From contig NZ_JAAZWC010000005.1 of the NCBI RefSeq assembly GCF_013185195.1, forward strand, positions 1-64,000: a stretch of 64,000 nt of DNA, in the 5' to 3' direction. The position numbers and the translations under genes were made by a program. Each line of letters begins with the position of its first letter. The first letter of the stretch is position 1. The notes under the pieces were generated by a model. That model saw only the letters and a list, made by a program, of their open reading frames with translations, did not search any database and was not told where the DNA came from. This DNA comes from Saccharibacillus qingshengii. Lineage in GTDB: Bacteria > Bacillota > Bacilli > Paenibacillales > Paenibacillaceae. Positions 28,149 to 37,215 of the stretch are shown here, one piece after another.

Positions 28149-28517
28149 TCAGCCTTTCCTGCCGCGCTTCTTCTCTTCGATCACTTCCGATACCACCATG
28201 CCCAGATCCGCGTTGCCGAACATCGACAGGACGCCGAGCAGCGTCTCGTCCGTGACATCGCCGGCTTCCTCTTTGGTCACGGTCAGCTTCAGCACGCGTT
28301 CCAAGCGTTCATTGGCCAGCTGCTCCGGATAAGCCTTGGCATACAGCTCAACCGGATCGAGATCGTTGTTGATACACCACTGCGCATAGACGAGAATCAT
28401 CATGTCCTCTTCCTGACGGTAGGTTTCCACGATCTTCTCCTGCGTTTTCTTCTCCCACTCCCGCCGTCCTTCGGCACTCTCGTAACGTTCGTAATCGTCG
28501 TCTCCGTAATCGCTCAT
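28149..28517 (-). CDS. conserved hypothetical acidic protein
   Basis: A 122-residue soluble protein without signal peptide or membrane segment. It is rich in Asp/Glu at the N terminus (SDYGDDDYERYES) and helical in the middle (EDMMILVYAQWCINNDLDPVEL), with a basic end (EEKKRGRKG). I do not recognise a named domain. RBS AAGGAG precedes the ATG. It lies 27 bp after a Gfo/Idh gene on the same strand, so the two are likely cotranscribed. Function unknown. Confidence 0.7.
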   Translation of the reverse strand: MSDYGDDDYERYESAEGRREWEKKTQEKIVETYRQEEDMMILVYAQWCINNDLDPVELYAKAYPEQLANERLERVLKLTVTKEEAGDVTDETLLGVLSMFGNADLGMVVSEVIEEKKRGRKG

Positions 28518-28544
28518 CTTTTTGTCTCCTTCCTTTCGCGTCGG

Positions 28545-29513
28545 TTACAACAGACCTGCGGCGCGCTCCGCCAGTTCATGCGAGCCCAGCACGAGGTCCG
28601 CGCGGATCCGGCATTCCCCGGGCGTATGCAGCGTATCGAGGAAATGCTGCACGACATCTTCGAAGCCGCGGCGCTTCAGCACCGTGTCCCAACTTCCGAA
28701 ACCTTGCTCCTGCGGACTGCCGCCCGCTTCGGTAAAGACCGCCCGCTCGAGATCTTCCACGACCGCCGTGCGCCCGTTTCCGTGCAGTTCCAGACGCTCG
28801 AGATCGCGGCCGGCGGAACGAACCATACCGTAGCTGCCGATACCTTTGCCCAGACGCATCGAACCGAAAGCCTGCAGCATCCGCCCTTGCGTATCCGTAT
28901 CCAGACTGCCGGACAAGCTGCCGCTTTCTGCGCCGCCCAACCAGAGCAGCAGATCGAGCATATGAATCAGATCGTCATATACCGTTTCGCGGGCGGATCG
29001 GTTCTGCAGCGAAGTCCGGTGTTTGGCCGCATGAACCTGGGCGAATCCTCCGGATGCCTCGATCCACGCTCGCGCCTGCGTATACAGCGGCGCATAGCGG
29101 CGGTTGAATCCCACGCCGAGCAGAATGCCCTGCTGTTCCGCTTTGGCGGCCATGGCCCGGCACTCGGCCGGATCGGTCGAAAGCGGCTTGTCGACATAGA
29201 CCGGCAGGCCCGCCTCCAGACACTTCATCACGATTGCATAATGCGAGTCGGTAGAGGTGTGCACAAACACCGCGTCGGGCTGCCAGCGCAGCAGATCGTC
29301 GAGATCGGTCGAAGCCTGCTCGATCCGATACCGCAAAGAAGCTTCGCGCACACGCTCCTCTGTCCGGCTGACCAGACCGACGACTTCCGCTTCCGGGTGC
29401 CCGGCCAGCAGAGGAAGGTACACCTTTTCCGCAATGCCTCCGATTCCTACCAGCGCAATGCGTGTTCTCCGCTTCGCTTTTTTGGCTGCTGCCGGATGGG
29501 CGGTATTCTTCAT
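28545..29513 (-). CDS. Gfo/Idh/MocA-family oxidoreductase (third in the window)
   Basis: About 322 residues. The Rossmann motif is ALVGIGGIAEKVYLPLLAG, the catalytic-Lys motif is YVDKPLSTD, and the C-terminal domain is divergent and lacks the usual GGG-D-G-H string (VYDDLIHMLDLLLWLGG instead). The substrate is unknown. It is separate from the sugar operon and paired with the hypothetical gene downstream. The start at 29513 gives a normal N terminus; in-frame starts at 29555 and 29597 would add unconserved residues. Confidence 0.78.
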   Translation of the reverse strand: MKNTAHPAAAKKAKRRTRIALVGIGGIAEKVYLPLLAGHPEAEVVGLVSRTEERVREASLRYRIEQASTDLDDLLRWQPDAVFVHTSTDSHYAIVMKCLEAGLPVYVDKPLSTDPAECRAMAAKAEQQGILLGVGFNRRYAPLYTQARAWIEASGGFAQVHAAKHRTSLQNRSARETVYDDLIHMLDLLLWLGGAESGSLSGSLDTDTQGRMLQAFGSMRLGKGIGSYGMVRSAGRDLERLELHGNGRTAVVEDLERAVFTEAGGSPQEQGFGSWDTVLKRRGFEDVVQHFLDTLHTPGECRIRADLVLGSHELAERAAGLL

Positions 29514-29834
29514 TTCGGATTCCCCACTTTCTTCAAGTGCCGCTTGCGGCCACATCCTCTGCGGGACGTATCGCTTCCTTTTCGAGTATACCCTCACGGC
29601 CGAAGCTTGGCAAAAAAGAACGTCCGTCTCCAGAAGACTTCTTCGCCCTCTCTCCTGATTCGCGGACTGACGGAACGTTTACTAGCTTTAGTAGGACGCA
29701 AAGTACCGGAAGCTGCGTGCAAAGAAAGGCTCGGACTTGGCGAACTTGGCGAAATCGTTTATAATTTAAAATATAGTTCCATTTAATTGCCCGTCAGATA
29801 ATCGTTTAAAATAAAAATTGCGGAGGGATTAACC
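29514..29834. promoter_or_regulatory. intergenic region with msrAB promoter
   Basis: A 320-bp gap between divergent genes. A promoter toward msrAB is seen: TTGGCG (29737-29742), a 17-bp spacer and TATAAT (29760-29765). The -35 lies in a tandem repeat of CTTGGCGAA (29736-29753). Nothing else was recognised. Confidence 0.55.
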
Positions 29835-30809
29835 ATGGCCGATTATTCATCTTCCATGATCGAAAAGGCAACATTTGCGGGAGGCTGCTTCTGGTGTATG
29901 GTTACGCCGTTCGAAGACCTGCCCGGCATTGTCAAAGTCCGCTCGGGATATACAGGCGGACATACCGAAAACCCGACTTACAAAGAAGTGTGTTCCGAAA
30001 CGACCGGACACGTCGAAGCTGTTCAGATCACGTTTAACCCGGACATTTTCCCTTATGAGAAACTGCTCGAACTGTTCTGGCAGCAGATCGATCCGACAGA
30101 CGGCGGCGGACAATTCCACGACCGCGGTTCTTCTTACGGCACCGCGATCTTCTACCATACGGAGGAACAGCGGATCAAAGCCGAAGCTTCCAAAAAAGCA
30201 CTGGGCGAAAGCGGCCGCTTCGACAAACCGATCGTCACGCCAATCCGTCCGGCCGAAACGTTCTATGAAGCCGAAGATTACCATCAAGAGTACCACAAAA
30301 AAAATCCGGCCCATTACAACCGCTACAAAAAAGCGTCCGGACGCGAAGCTTTTATCGAAGATCATTGGAAAAAAACAATCGACAAAAGCGATCTGAAACA
30401 AAAGCTGACCGATATCCAATACAATGTCACCCAGAAAAACGGAACGGAACCCGCTTTCCGCAACGAATTCTGGGATCATCACGGCGAAGGCATCTATGTC
30501 GACATCGTCTCGGGCGAGCCGCTGTTCAGTTCCCTCGACAAATACGATTCCGGCTGCGGCTGGCCGAGCTTCACCCGACCGATCCGCGATTACCACGTGA
30601 AGGAAAAAGTCGACCTGACCCACTTCATGATCCGGACCGAAGTCCGCAGCAAAGAAGCCGATTCCCATCTGGGCCACGTATTCGACGACGGTCCGGGCCC
30701 GGACGGCCTGCGCTACTGTATCAACTCCGCGGCTCTGCGTTTCGTACCGGCGGATAAACTCGAAGCAGAAGGCTACGGCGAGTACCGCGCAATGTTTGCC
30801 CAATCGTAA
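29835..30809 (+). CDS. msrAB: bifunctional methionine sulfoxide reductase MsrA-MsrB
   Basis: A 324-residue fusion that repairs both S and R diastereomers of methionine sulfoxide in oxidised proteins. MsrA occupies about 9-170, with the catalytic GCFWC motif at 17-21. MsrB occupies about 180-318, with the catalytic Cys in [11 protein letters not shown] and the resolving Cys in SGCGWPSF. The two zinc-binding CxxC pairs of some MsrB are absent. There is no signal peptide, so it is cytoplasmic. RBS GGAGG precedes the ATG. A fusion in this order is common in Firmicutes. Confidence 0.95.
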   Translation: MADYSSSMIEKATFAGGCFWCMVTPFEDLPGIVKVRSGYTGGHTENPTYKEVCSETTGHVEAVQITFNPDIFPYEKLLELFWQQIDPTDGGGQFHDRGSSYGTAIFYHTEEQRIKAEASKKALGESGRFDKPIVTPIRPAETFYEAEDYHQEYHKKNPAHYNRYKKASGREAFIEDHWKKTIDKSDLKQKLTDIQYNVTQKNGTEPAFRNEFWDHHGEGIYVDIVSGEPLFSSLDKYDSGCGWPSFTRPIRDYHVKEKVDLTHFMIRTEVRSKEADSHLGHVFDDGPGPDGLRYCINSAALRFVPADKLEAEGYGEYRAMFAQS

Positions 30810-30813
30810 ATTG

Positions 30814-30856
30814 CAAAAACCCCCGGATACCGCTGCAGCGGCGTTCGGGGGTTTTC
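30814..30856. terminator. bidirectional terminator between msrAB and the FMN reductase gene
   Basis: AACCCCCGGATACCGC pairs with GCGGCGTTCGGGGGTT. A-rich sequence precedes it and TTTTCT follows, so it can serve both convergent genes. Confidence 0.75.
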
Positions 30857-30919
30857 TATTAAACCTTCTAGGCTCTGGGAACCCTCGGCAGCAAGCAGCG
30901 AAGGATTTTTCCGAAAGTC

Positions 30920-31453
30920 TTAAACGTACATCCGGCGGATCAGATGAACGAAGGTATCGACCGCTTTGCGGATCCGCAGTTCGGTTGCCGAATCGGCCGG
31001 ATCGCCGTTTTCGTCGAATTTGCGCTGGTCGCTGCCGATCGAGATCCATTCCGGGCAGTTCAGGCCGTGCAGATTGCGAACGATGCCTTGAAGAGTGCCC
31101 AGCGAAGAGACGCCTACGATTCCGCCCGCCGAACTTGCCGACAGCACGGGTTTGCCTTCGAAATATTCGCTGTTCAGGAAATCAAGCGCATTTTTGAGTG
31201 CGCCCGAGATTGAAGAATGATATTCCGGCGTAGCCAAGACAACGGCCTGCGCCGACTTGACAGCCTGGGACAATTGGAGCACTTCTTCATGTCCGTAGGC
31301 TTCTCCGGGGCCGTACAGCGGCAGTTGGTGTTCGTACAAACTGAATACTTCCGCTTCGAATCCTTGTTCTTCCAACAATTTCGCGATATAGAAGGTCAAC
31401 TGCGTGCTGCTGGCCTGCTCCCGGTTGCTTCCTGCAATCAAAGTCACTTTCAT
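30920..31453 (-). CDS. NADPH-dependent FMN reductase family protein
   Basis: A 177-residue flavodoxin-fold reductase. The FMN phosphate loop is AGSNREQASST at the N terminus, and the flavin-contact motif is ATPEYHSSISGALKNALDF. Similar proteins (YhdA/azoreductase, chromate reductase, SsuE) reduce FMN, quinones or azo compounds with NAD(P)H. The ATG at 31453 follows GGAAGGGG; a longer frame to 31513 lacks an RBS. It is a single gene, and its physiological substrate is unknown. Confidence 0.85.
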   Translation of the reverse strand: MKVTLIAGSNREQASSTQLTFYIAKLLEEQGFEAEVFSLYEHQLPLYGPGEAYGHEEVLQLSQAVKSAQAVVLATPEYHSSISGALKNALDFLNSEYFEGKPVLSASSAGGIVGVSSLGTLQGIVRNLHGLNCPEWISIGSDQRKFDENGDPADSATELRIRKAVDTFVHLIRRMYV

Positions 31454-31645
31454 GGTCAAACCCCTTCCATCCCTGTCAAATTTCCTGTTTTTTTGGAACC
31501 CGTTTTTTATCATAACAGGAAGTTTTAATTTTGAACATTTTTTGTCCGCCTGCCGTCATTCTTCTGTGATTAATCTCTTTTCACTCCGGGTAGGTAATAA
31601 ACAGAGCTTCATGGTATTCATTTTATCCGAAAAGGAGGAACCGGT

Positions 31646-31843
31646 ATGCCTTGGAACAAAAAGGATTACCCGCAGTCGATGAAAAACCTGGACGAACGCG
31701 TGCGCGACAAAGCGATCGAAATCGCCAATGCGCTGCTTGATGAAGGGTACGAAGAAGGACGCGCGATCGCAATCGCTACGGCAAAAGCGGAAGAATGGGA
31801 CGAAAATCATCCGCAGCACGGAAGTTCGAAATCGTCGGATTAA
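31646..31843 (+). CDS. small conserved YdaT/DUF2188-like protein
   Basis: A 65-residue protein. The pattern MPWNKKDYPQSMKNLDE, VRDKAIEIANALLDEGYEEG and AIAIATAKAEEW is widely conserved in bacilli and often annotated as DUF2188/YdaT-like. It is acidic and soluble. RBS AAGGAGG precedes the ATG, and a strong terminator follows, so it is a monocistronic gene. Function unknown; a stress role in relatives is only suggested. Confidence 0.8.
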   Translation: MPWNKKDYPQSMKNLDERVRDKAIEIANALLDEGYEEGRAIAIATAKAEEWDENHPQHGSSKSSD

Positions 31844-31863
31844 CAGCTGTACAGACAGCGCAT

Positions 31864-31916
31864 AAAAAAACCGTTTCGGCTTTCTCCAACACGGAGAAAA
31901 TCGGAACGGTTTTTTA
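31864..31916. terminator. bidirectional terminator after the small YdaT-like gene
   Basis: AAAAAACCGTTTCGG...TCGGAACGGTTTTTT has an inner stem TTTCTCC/GGAGAAA. It is flanked by A- and T-runs and also sits 50 bp after the yitT stop on the other strand. Confidence 0.85.
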
Positions 31917-31964
31917 TGGACGGGGAAGTTGGCGGCTCCGGGCCTTCCCCTTGGGCCCTGTATC

Positions 31965-32663
31965 TTACACTCTATTCAAACCTTTGACTTCCGGTGCGAC
32001 ATGTCCATGACGTTTCGAAGGTATCAGGATACGCGTGATCGATACCAGACCGTGGCGCAGAATCTGTGGTTCCACCATCCAGGTAATCACTTTGCCTCCG
32101 ATACATACGGCAGCTACGGTGTACAGCGTCTCAGCCAGCGGCAGATAAAACAGCGATACCAGCAGGACGGAAGCATCCATCAAAATAAAGACGGTTCCGA
32201 TCTTGAGGCCGGTCTTCTCATGCAGCCAGATAGCGGCACAGTCGTCTCCGCCCGTCGCTCCGCCGCAGCGCAGTACCAGTCCTCCGCCGATTCCCGTCAG
32301 AATTCCCGACAGCAGAGCGGCCAGCCAGAGCTGTCCGTGCAGATCGAAATTCAGGGTCGAGAAATGCTCGATGCCGGCGTAGAAAACCGTGAACGATCCC
32401 GCCGCAAGAACGGCAGGTCCCATGTTCTTCCACCCTTTTTTGAGGGCGAACAGCAGCATGAACGGAATGTCGAGAAGCAGAATGGTCAGCGCAGGCGAAA
32501 GCCCGAACGCATACTCGCCGAGCAGCGAAATGCCGACAAAACCGCCTTCCGAAAGATGGTTTTGAAAATTAATGTGATAAAACGCGAATGCCATAACGAA
32601 CGTGCCTGTTAAGATCGCGGCCGCCTGCGCGGACCGCTTCATCCTTTTCCCTTTTGCCTTCAT
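31965..32663 (-). CDS. YitT-family membrane protein
   Basis: A 232-residue integral membrane protein with about five to six hydrophobic segments. It carries the YitT core: GGFVGISLLGEYAFGLSPAL, LLSGILTGIGGGLVLRCGGATGG and the last segment LYTVAAVCIGGKVI. It lacks the C-terminal DUF2179 cytoplasmic domain of longer YitT proteins. The transported substrate is unknown. RBS GAGGAGATC precedes the ATG at 32663. It is a single gene. Confidence 0.88.
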   Translation of the reverse strand: MKAKGKRMKRSAQAAAILTGTFVMAFAFYHINFQNHLSEGGFVGISLLGEYAFGLSPALTILLLDIPFMLLFALKKGWKNMGPAVLAAGSFTVFYAGIEHFSTLNFDLHGQLWLAALLSGILTGIGGGLVLRCGGATGGDDCAAIWLHEKTGLKIGTVFILMDASVLLVSLFYLPLAETLYTVAAVCIGGKVITWMVEPQILRHGLVSITRILIPSKRHGHVAPEVKGLNRV

Positions 32664-33051
32664 ACGATGATCTCCTCATTTTCGCAGTATTTGTCTCAAA
32701 TCGACAAAATGCTGCGGCTAAGAGGGGAAAACCGCGAGGCCTTCGTCCTTCGCATGGGTGTTCCCTTCCTTTCGCAGCGTTTGTCAATAACGGTCGTCCG
32801 ACAAACTATCTACGAAAGGCGCTAAGTATAGGAGAGATCGTAACGTTTCCAGATTGTCCTTTGGGGAATACTCCTTCGGGGACTCATGGTATCCTGATCC
32901 TTTCTGTAATTGGATGGTGAAGTCTGAGGATTACTTACCCAGCGCAGTCACCTTTTTAAACTATTTTACCACAAAATTGCCGCCGAAGCGACAAAATGAT
33001 GGTGTTTTTTGTTATTTTCATGTAAAATATATGTTTTTTTTCGTAAAAAAG
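32664..33051. other. 388-bp non-coding gap
   Basis: No supported gene lies here. The part at 32820-32930 is rich in short G-tracts (CTTTGGGGAATACTCC, TTCGGGGACTC) and could be structured, but no known riboswitch core was recognised. The right end is AT-rich. Confidence 0.4.
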
Positions 33052-33552
33052 TTACTTGGCCGCACGCAGCAGACGATTGACGGTTTCCCGACGCAGTCCA
33101 ATCAGTTGGCCGATTTCTTCCTGGGTCAGCAGATCGGTAAGCGGCTGCCCGTATGTATAGGTTCCCATCCAATGCTGCAGCAGGCTCAATCTCTCCGCCG
33201 GCGTTCCGGCCGTCAGATGATCGATCCGCTGCTGCATAAATCGGACTTTCTCCTGCAGCAGCAGAGCGATCTCGAGGGCTTTCTTCGGATCTTCCGCCAG
33301 GCTCTTATACCAGTCGGCCGCCAGAATCGGTTCCACTTCGCTGCGAACCATCGCCGTCGCGGTTCCGTGCGTTTCTTTGGGACTGATAAGCGAATGATGG
33401 GGAACGACTTCCCCGGCATAAAACACGTTGAACAAAATGATGTTTCCGTTCTCGTGCAGCCGCGTGACTTTGAAGAGCCCGCTGTGTACCCGATACAAAT
33501 ATTTCCCGTCGTCGCCCTGCCGGAACAATATTTCTCCTTTGTGCAAAATCAT
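33052..33552 (-). CDS. short Crp/Fnr-family regulator
   Basis: A 166-residue protein, about 60 shorter than usual Crp/Fnr members. It begins inside the cNMP-binding roll (HKGEILFRQGDDGKYLYRV), keeps the long dimer helix (ALEIALLLQEKVRFMQQRIDHL), and ends right after the recognition helix (LTQEEIGQLIGLRRETVNRLLRAAK), so the C-terminal wing is missing. No cluster cysteines are present. Its ATG overlaps the stop of the WYL regulator by 4 bp, so the two are coupled. It may be a compact functional regulator or a degenerating one; no stop or frameshift is seen. Confidence 0.8.
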   Translation of the reverse strand: MILHKGEILFRQGDDGKYLYRVHSGLFKVTRLHENGNIILFNVFYAGEVVPHHSLISPKETHGTATAMVRSEVEPILAADWYKSLAEDPKKALEIALLLQEKVRFMQQRIDHLTAGTPAERLSLLQHWMGTYTYGQPLTDLLTQEEIGQLIGLRRETVNRLLRAAK

Positions 33553-34571
33553 GCTTGTCCCCTCTTTTCCGTTGTCGTATCGCTGCCGGGCGGTTCGACC
33601 GGCAGCGGCCGGTACAGCTCCGTAATACGCTTCGCCTCCGCCGCCACCCGCTCCGCCAGCTCCCGGGGTTCAAGAACCCTCACCGCCGTTCCCAAACCGA
33701 GTACAAAGCGCAGAGCGAAATCCGCAGTGGCCAGATCCGCTTGAACCGCGTACCCGCCGTCTTCCAAAAGTTCCGTATGCCGCACCCGTACGTAACGCTC
33801 GGAGCGAAAGGCTTCCAGAGCTTCCGCCTCGACGCGAAGTCCCGCTTCGTAGCGGGGAAGCGTGTCCGGAAAAGTCCGCAGCGATTCCTGCCAGTAATCG
33901 GCCAGATCGAACGTGCCCGGATAATCGAACGTCCGCTCCAGACATTGGGCCTCCGTGATCTTGGAGACGCGGAACGTCTTGACCGCCGTCCCCTCCCGGG
34001 CTACCAGGTACCACACGCTTCGCTTGACCGCCAAACCCAGCGGATCCACGATCCGGCCGACAGAAGGTGCGGCCGGTTCTTCTGCCGATTTGACATAAAC
34101 AAAACGCAGCTGCCGTTGTTCCAGAACCGCTTCCTGGCAGACAGGCAGGGATTCGGGAACGCCGGCTGCGCGAGCGTGCCAACCCGATTCGTCGATCAGC
34201 AGGCGCCGGCTTAGAAAGTCCGCGCTTTGGGGACGGGGCTCGGGATAAACGGCTCTCAATTTATGCAGCGCCCGTTCATAAGGTTCTTCCAAACCCAAAT
34301 CCTGCAGCGGCCCCGAAGAAGCGCGCAGCAGCAGGGCCGCCGTCTCGTCCGGGGTCATGCCGGTCAGACCGCTGCGGTAGCCTTCCATCAGACTCCAGCC
34401 GCCGAAACGCCCGCGATAGGCGACAATGGGAATACCCGACTGTCCCAACGCCTCCAGATCGCGGCTTACGGTTCTCGGCGTCACTTCCAGCTCTTCCGCA
34501 AGCTCGCGTGTCGACATGCGGTTTCGGCTCTGGAGCAGCAGCACAATCTTGAGCAGTCGATCCCCTCTCAT
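33549..34571 (-). CDS. WYL-domain transcriptional regulator (DeoR-type HTH)
   Basis: A 340-residue protein with an N-terminal HTH (about 1-60, RELAEELEVTPRTVSRDLEALGQSGIPI) and a WYL domain (about 140-225, with DPLGLAVKRSVWYLVARE and TFRVSKI), followed by a WCX-like C-terminal part (about 240-320). WYL proteins sense nucleic acid or small ligands and regulate neighbours. RBS GGGAG precedes the ATG. It is divergent from an SDR gene, which may be its target, and coupled to the short Crp-like gene. Confidence 0.88.
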   Translation of the reverse strand: MRGDRLLKIVLLLQSRNRMSTRELAEELEVTPRTVSRDLEALGQSGIPIVAYRGRFGGWSLMEGYRSGLTGMTPDETAALLLRASSGPLQDLGLEEPYERALHKLRAVYPEPRPQSADFLSRRLLIDESGWHARAAGVPESLPVCQEAVLEQRQLRFVYVKSAEEPAAPSVGRIVDPLGLAVKRSVWYLVAREGTAVKTFRVSKITEAQCLERTFDYPGTFDLADYWQESLRTFPDTLPRYEAGLRVEAEALEAFRSERYVRVRHTELLEDGGYAVQADLATADFALRFVLGLGTAVRVLEPRELAERVAAEAKRITELYRPLPVEPPGSDTTTEKRGQA

Positions 34572-34721
34572 GCGTCAAGCTCCCTTTTTCCGTATTTTTT
34601 TAATCTTTTGATATAAGACAAAGGTTGTCATCTATTATGGCTTATATTCAAGAAGCGGGCAAGGGTGCGATCTTCACGGTCGGCCCTATCCGACACGGCA
34701 CACACGGAAAGAGGGGCTGGC

Positions 34722-35603
34722 ATGTCTATGAACACTAAGCCGCTGAGCGGCAAAACGGCACTGGTCGCAGGAGCAACCCGGGGAGCCGGGCGCGGAATCG
34801 CCCGCGAGCTGGGCGCTCTGGGAGCGCATGTGTATGTAACCGGACGCACCACAAGAGCGGATCAGTCCGATATGCGCCGGAGCGAAACGATCGAAGAAAC
34901 GGCCGAGATGATACAGGCTGCCGGGGGCACGGCTTCGGCGGTCCGGGTCGACCATTCCGAACCGCGGCAGGTAGAACGACTGGCCGAGCGGATCTTGGCC
35001 GAAGCGGGCGGGTTGGATATCCTCGTCAACGATATCTGGGGCGGAGACGGACTGACACGCTGGGACCAGAAACTGTGGGAGCATTCTCTCGAGGACGGTC
35101 TGCTCATCCAGCGCCGCTCGGTGCATACGCATCTGATCACCTCCCGGTACATGCTTCCGCTGATGCTGAATCGTCCCGGCGGCGTTGTCATGGAGATCAC
35201 GGACGGTACGGACTATCGTTTCCGCGGCAACGTTTACTACAGCCTGGCCAAAGTATCGGGCATCCATCTGGCCGCGGCCATGGCCGAAGAACTGCGGCCG
35301 CACGGAATTGCCGCCGTCGCGCTGACGCCGGGATTCCTCCGATCCGAAGCGATGCTGGACCATTTTGGCGTAAGTGAAACCCATTGGCGCGAAGCGACGA
35401 AACAGGAACCGCATTTTATAGCGTCGGAAACTCCCGCTTATGTCGGACAGGCCGCAGCCAGGCTCGCCGCCGATCCCGAGCTGATGACCTTCACGGGCCG
35501 GGCACTGAGTTCCTGGGAACTTTCGGACCGGTACGGCTTCGTCGACGCGGACGGAACCCGTCCGCATTGGGGACGTTATGCCGCCGAGAACGGACTGGGC
35601 TGA
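34722..35603 (+). CDS. short-chain dehydrogenase/reductase (SDR)
   Basis: A 293-residue SDR. The cofactor motif is AGATRGAGRG (TGxxxGxG type, with Arg favouring NADPH), followed by VTGRTTR. The catalytic pair is Y and K in YYSLAKVSG. The C-terminal part (about 245-293) is longer than in classic SDRs and ends WGRYAAENGLG. The substrate is unknown. The ATG at 34722 was chosen because AAGAGGGG lies upstream; the longer frame from 34665 overlaps the promoter region of the divergent WYL regulator. It shares a terminator with the next gene. Confidence 0.87.
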   Translation: MSMNTKPLSGKTALVAGATRGAGRGIARELGALGAHVYVTGRTTRADQSDMRRSETIEETAEMIQAAGGTASAVRVDHSEPRQVERLAERILAEAGGLDILVNDIWGGDGLTRWDQKLWEHSLEDGLLIQRRSVHTHLITSRYMLPLMLNRPGGVVMEITDGTDYRFRGNVYYSLAKVSGIHLAAAMAEELRPHGIAAVALTPGFLRSEAMLDHFGVSETHWREATKQEPHFIASETPAYVGQAAARLAADPELMTFTGRALSSWELSDRYGFVDADGTRPHWGRYAAENGLG

Positions 35604-35680
35604 GTCCAACGGGATGCAGACTGCGGAAAAGAGGTATTCGGGCAGGTCCGCTTCCTTCTACAGCCGGAATTTTCGATACA

Positions 35681-35720
35681 ACAAAAGCCGCCGGGCTTGC
35701 AGCCGGCGGCTTTTGTTTTT
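35681..35720. terminator. bidirectional terminator between SDR and serine hydrolase genes
   Basis: ACAAAAGCCGCCGG pairs with CCGGCGGCTTTTGT around GCTTGCAG. T-rich sequence is present on both sides. Confidence 0.88.
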
Positions 35721-35751
35721 GGTTTTTATCGGACTTGCGGATTCTGCCGAC

Positions 35752-37215
35752 TTATTCCGCGAACGCCAGCTTTCGGATTGCGGCGGTCATGGCGTTGGTA
35801 TCGAGACCGCCGTGGTTGCCGAGGAGCACGACAAGGGTGCCGTCGCCGAGGCCGCGCCGAATCCCGGTCGTATAGCCGCTTCCGCCGCCGCTGTGGAACA
35901 CCTCTTTGTTTTCGCCTTCCCCTTCGGTCATCCAGCCGTACCCGTAGTTCTTGTAGGCAGTCGGCGTGTACATGGCTTCCATCGTGGGTTCGGAGAGCAC
36001 GTTGCCCGCGCTCAGCGAATCCGCCCAGATCTGCAGATCGTCAAGGGTCGAATACAAGCTGCCGGTGCCGGAAGGCGAAAAGTAATACTCGTCGACGCTT
36101 TTCCAGACCCGGTGCGACTTGTCGTATTCGTATCCGGTAGGAATCCGAATGTCGCGCGACGCGGTCCCGCTGTCGTTCATGCCAAGCGGCTCGAAGAACT
36201 GAGACTGCACGAAGTCCGCATAACTCATGCCGGATACCTGCTCAATGATAAAAGCCAGCAGCACATAACCGCTGTTGCTGTACATATAATCGGTACCCGG
36301 CGCGAATTTCAGCGAACTGCCTTTGATCTCTTCGACGGTCTGGAGCAGCGGCGTGCCTTCTTTGCGGGCAAAATTGAGCGCGATACCCGATGTATGCGAG
36401 AGCAGCATGGACAGCGTGATCTCGTCGCCGCGCGGATAATCGGGAATATACGAAGACAGCGTGTCTTCGACGTTCAGCCTGCCTTCTTCCTGGAGTTTCA
36501 TAATGGAGGCCGCCGTGAATGTTTTGGTCAGCGAACCGAGCCTCATCTTGTCGGTCGGACGAACTCGCGTTCCCGCGGAAGCCAGCCCGTAAGCTTTGCG
36601 CATCTGCACTTCGCCGTTCCGGGCCACCAGGACGCTGCCCGAGAAGCCTTGACGCTTCAAATACTCGTCAACGGCTGCAAGACCCGGATCGATCTTCGTC
36701 TGCGTATCTGTCGTCAGCGACAAATTCAGACTGCCCGGATTCGTCGACGGCCGGATTCCCGCTTGAAGCGGTTCGGTCAGGCCGCGAAGAGGCACGGTCA
36801 GAATGCCGTTCACATACCGGGTCGTTCCCGGCATATGCAGTTCGAAGCCGTTGACGGACACGTAGTCGGAACCCGGGCGGTACAGAAGTTCATCCCCGCT
36901 GTAAGTGACGATCGCGGCCCGGCGCGTCTTGTCCCACTTGACCTGCGCACCAAGCGATACCGCGCCTTCGCGGACCGGAACATAGGTCAGCGAATGATAC
37001 AGATAGGCTTGATTGCCCCACGGTGCGGGCTGCCCGTCGATTTCGGCCGAAATGGCGACCGCCGCCGCGGTCCCGCTTGGCTGCACGGCTGCGACTGCGG
37101 CCTCGGCCGGATCGGCCGCGTAGGCGGAAGCCGTTCCCGCAGCAAGTGCCAGTGCTAGCGCCGCTCCCCATACTCTTTTGATGCCGACGGAACTTTTTTT
37201 GAACCTGAATCCCAT
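35752..37215 (-). CDS. secreted class C beta-lactamase-like serine hydrolase with copper-amine-oxidase-N domain
   Basis: A 487-residue protein with a signal peptide (VWGAALALALAAGTASAYA) and a copper amine oxidase N-terminal-type domain (about 55-165, VPVREGAVSLGAQVKWD and VPLRGLTEPL). A class C beta-lactamase/CubicO domain follows (about 175-480). Catalytic motifs are SLTK (Ser-x-x-Lys, in GSLTKTFT), YSN (in YMYSNSGYVLL) and a C-terminal HSGGGSGY in place of KTG. It may be a D-Ala-type peptidase or esterase outside the cell; true beta-lactamase activity is not implied. Confidence 0.88.
   Translation of the reverse strand: MGFRFKKSSVGIKRVWGAALALALAAGTASAYAADPAEAAVAAVQPSGTAAAVAISAEIDGQPAPWGNQAYLYHSLTYVPVREGAVSLGAQVKWDKTRRAAIVTYSGDELLYRPGSDYVSVNGFELHMPGTTRYVNGILTVPLRGLTEPLQAGIRPSTNPGSLNLSLTTDTQTKIDPGLAAVDEYLKRQGFSGSVLVARNGEVQMRKAYGLASAGTRVRPTDKMRLGSLTKTFTAASIMKLQEEGRLNVEDTLSSYIPDYPRGDEITLSMLLSHTSGIALNFARKEGTPLLQTVEEIKGSSLKFAPGTDYMYSNSGYVLLAFIIEQVSGMSYADFVQSQFFEPLGMNDSGTASRDIRIPTGYEYDKSHRVWKSVDEYYFSPSGTGSLYSTLDDLQIWADSLSAGNVLSEPTMEAMYTPTAYKNYGYGWMTEGEGENKEVFHSGGGSGYTTGIRRGLGDGTLVVLLGNHGGLDTNAMTAAIRKLAFAE

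Noticed and set aside
32820-32930. Possible riboswitch in the gap before yitT
   Set aside because: There are G-rich short repeats, but no conserved core of a known class and no terminator or SD-sequestering arm could be seen.
35752-37215. Antibiotic-resistance beta-lactamase
   Set aside because: It has Ser-x-x-Lys and Tyr-Ser-Asn motifs, but HSGG replaces KTG and an extra envelope domain is present. The CubicO/esterase group is a better fit.
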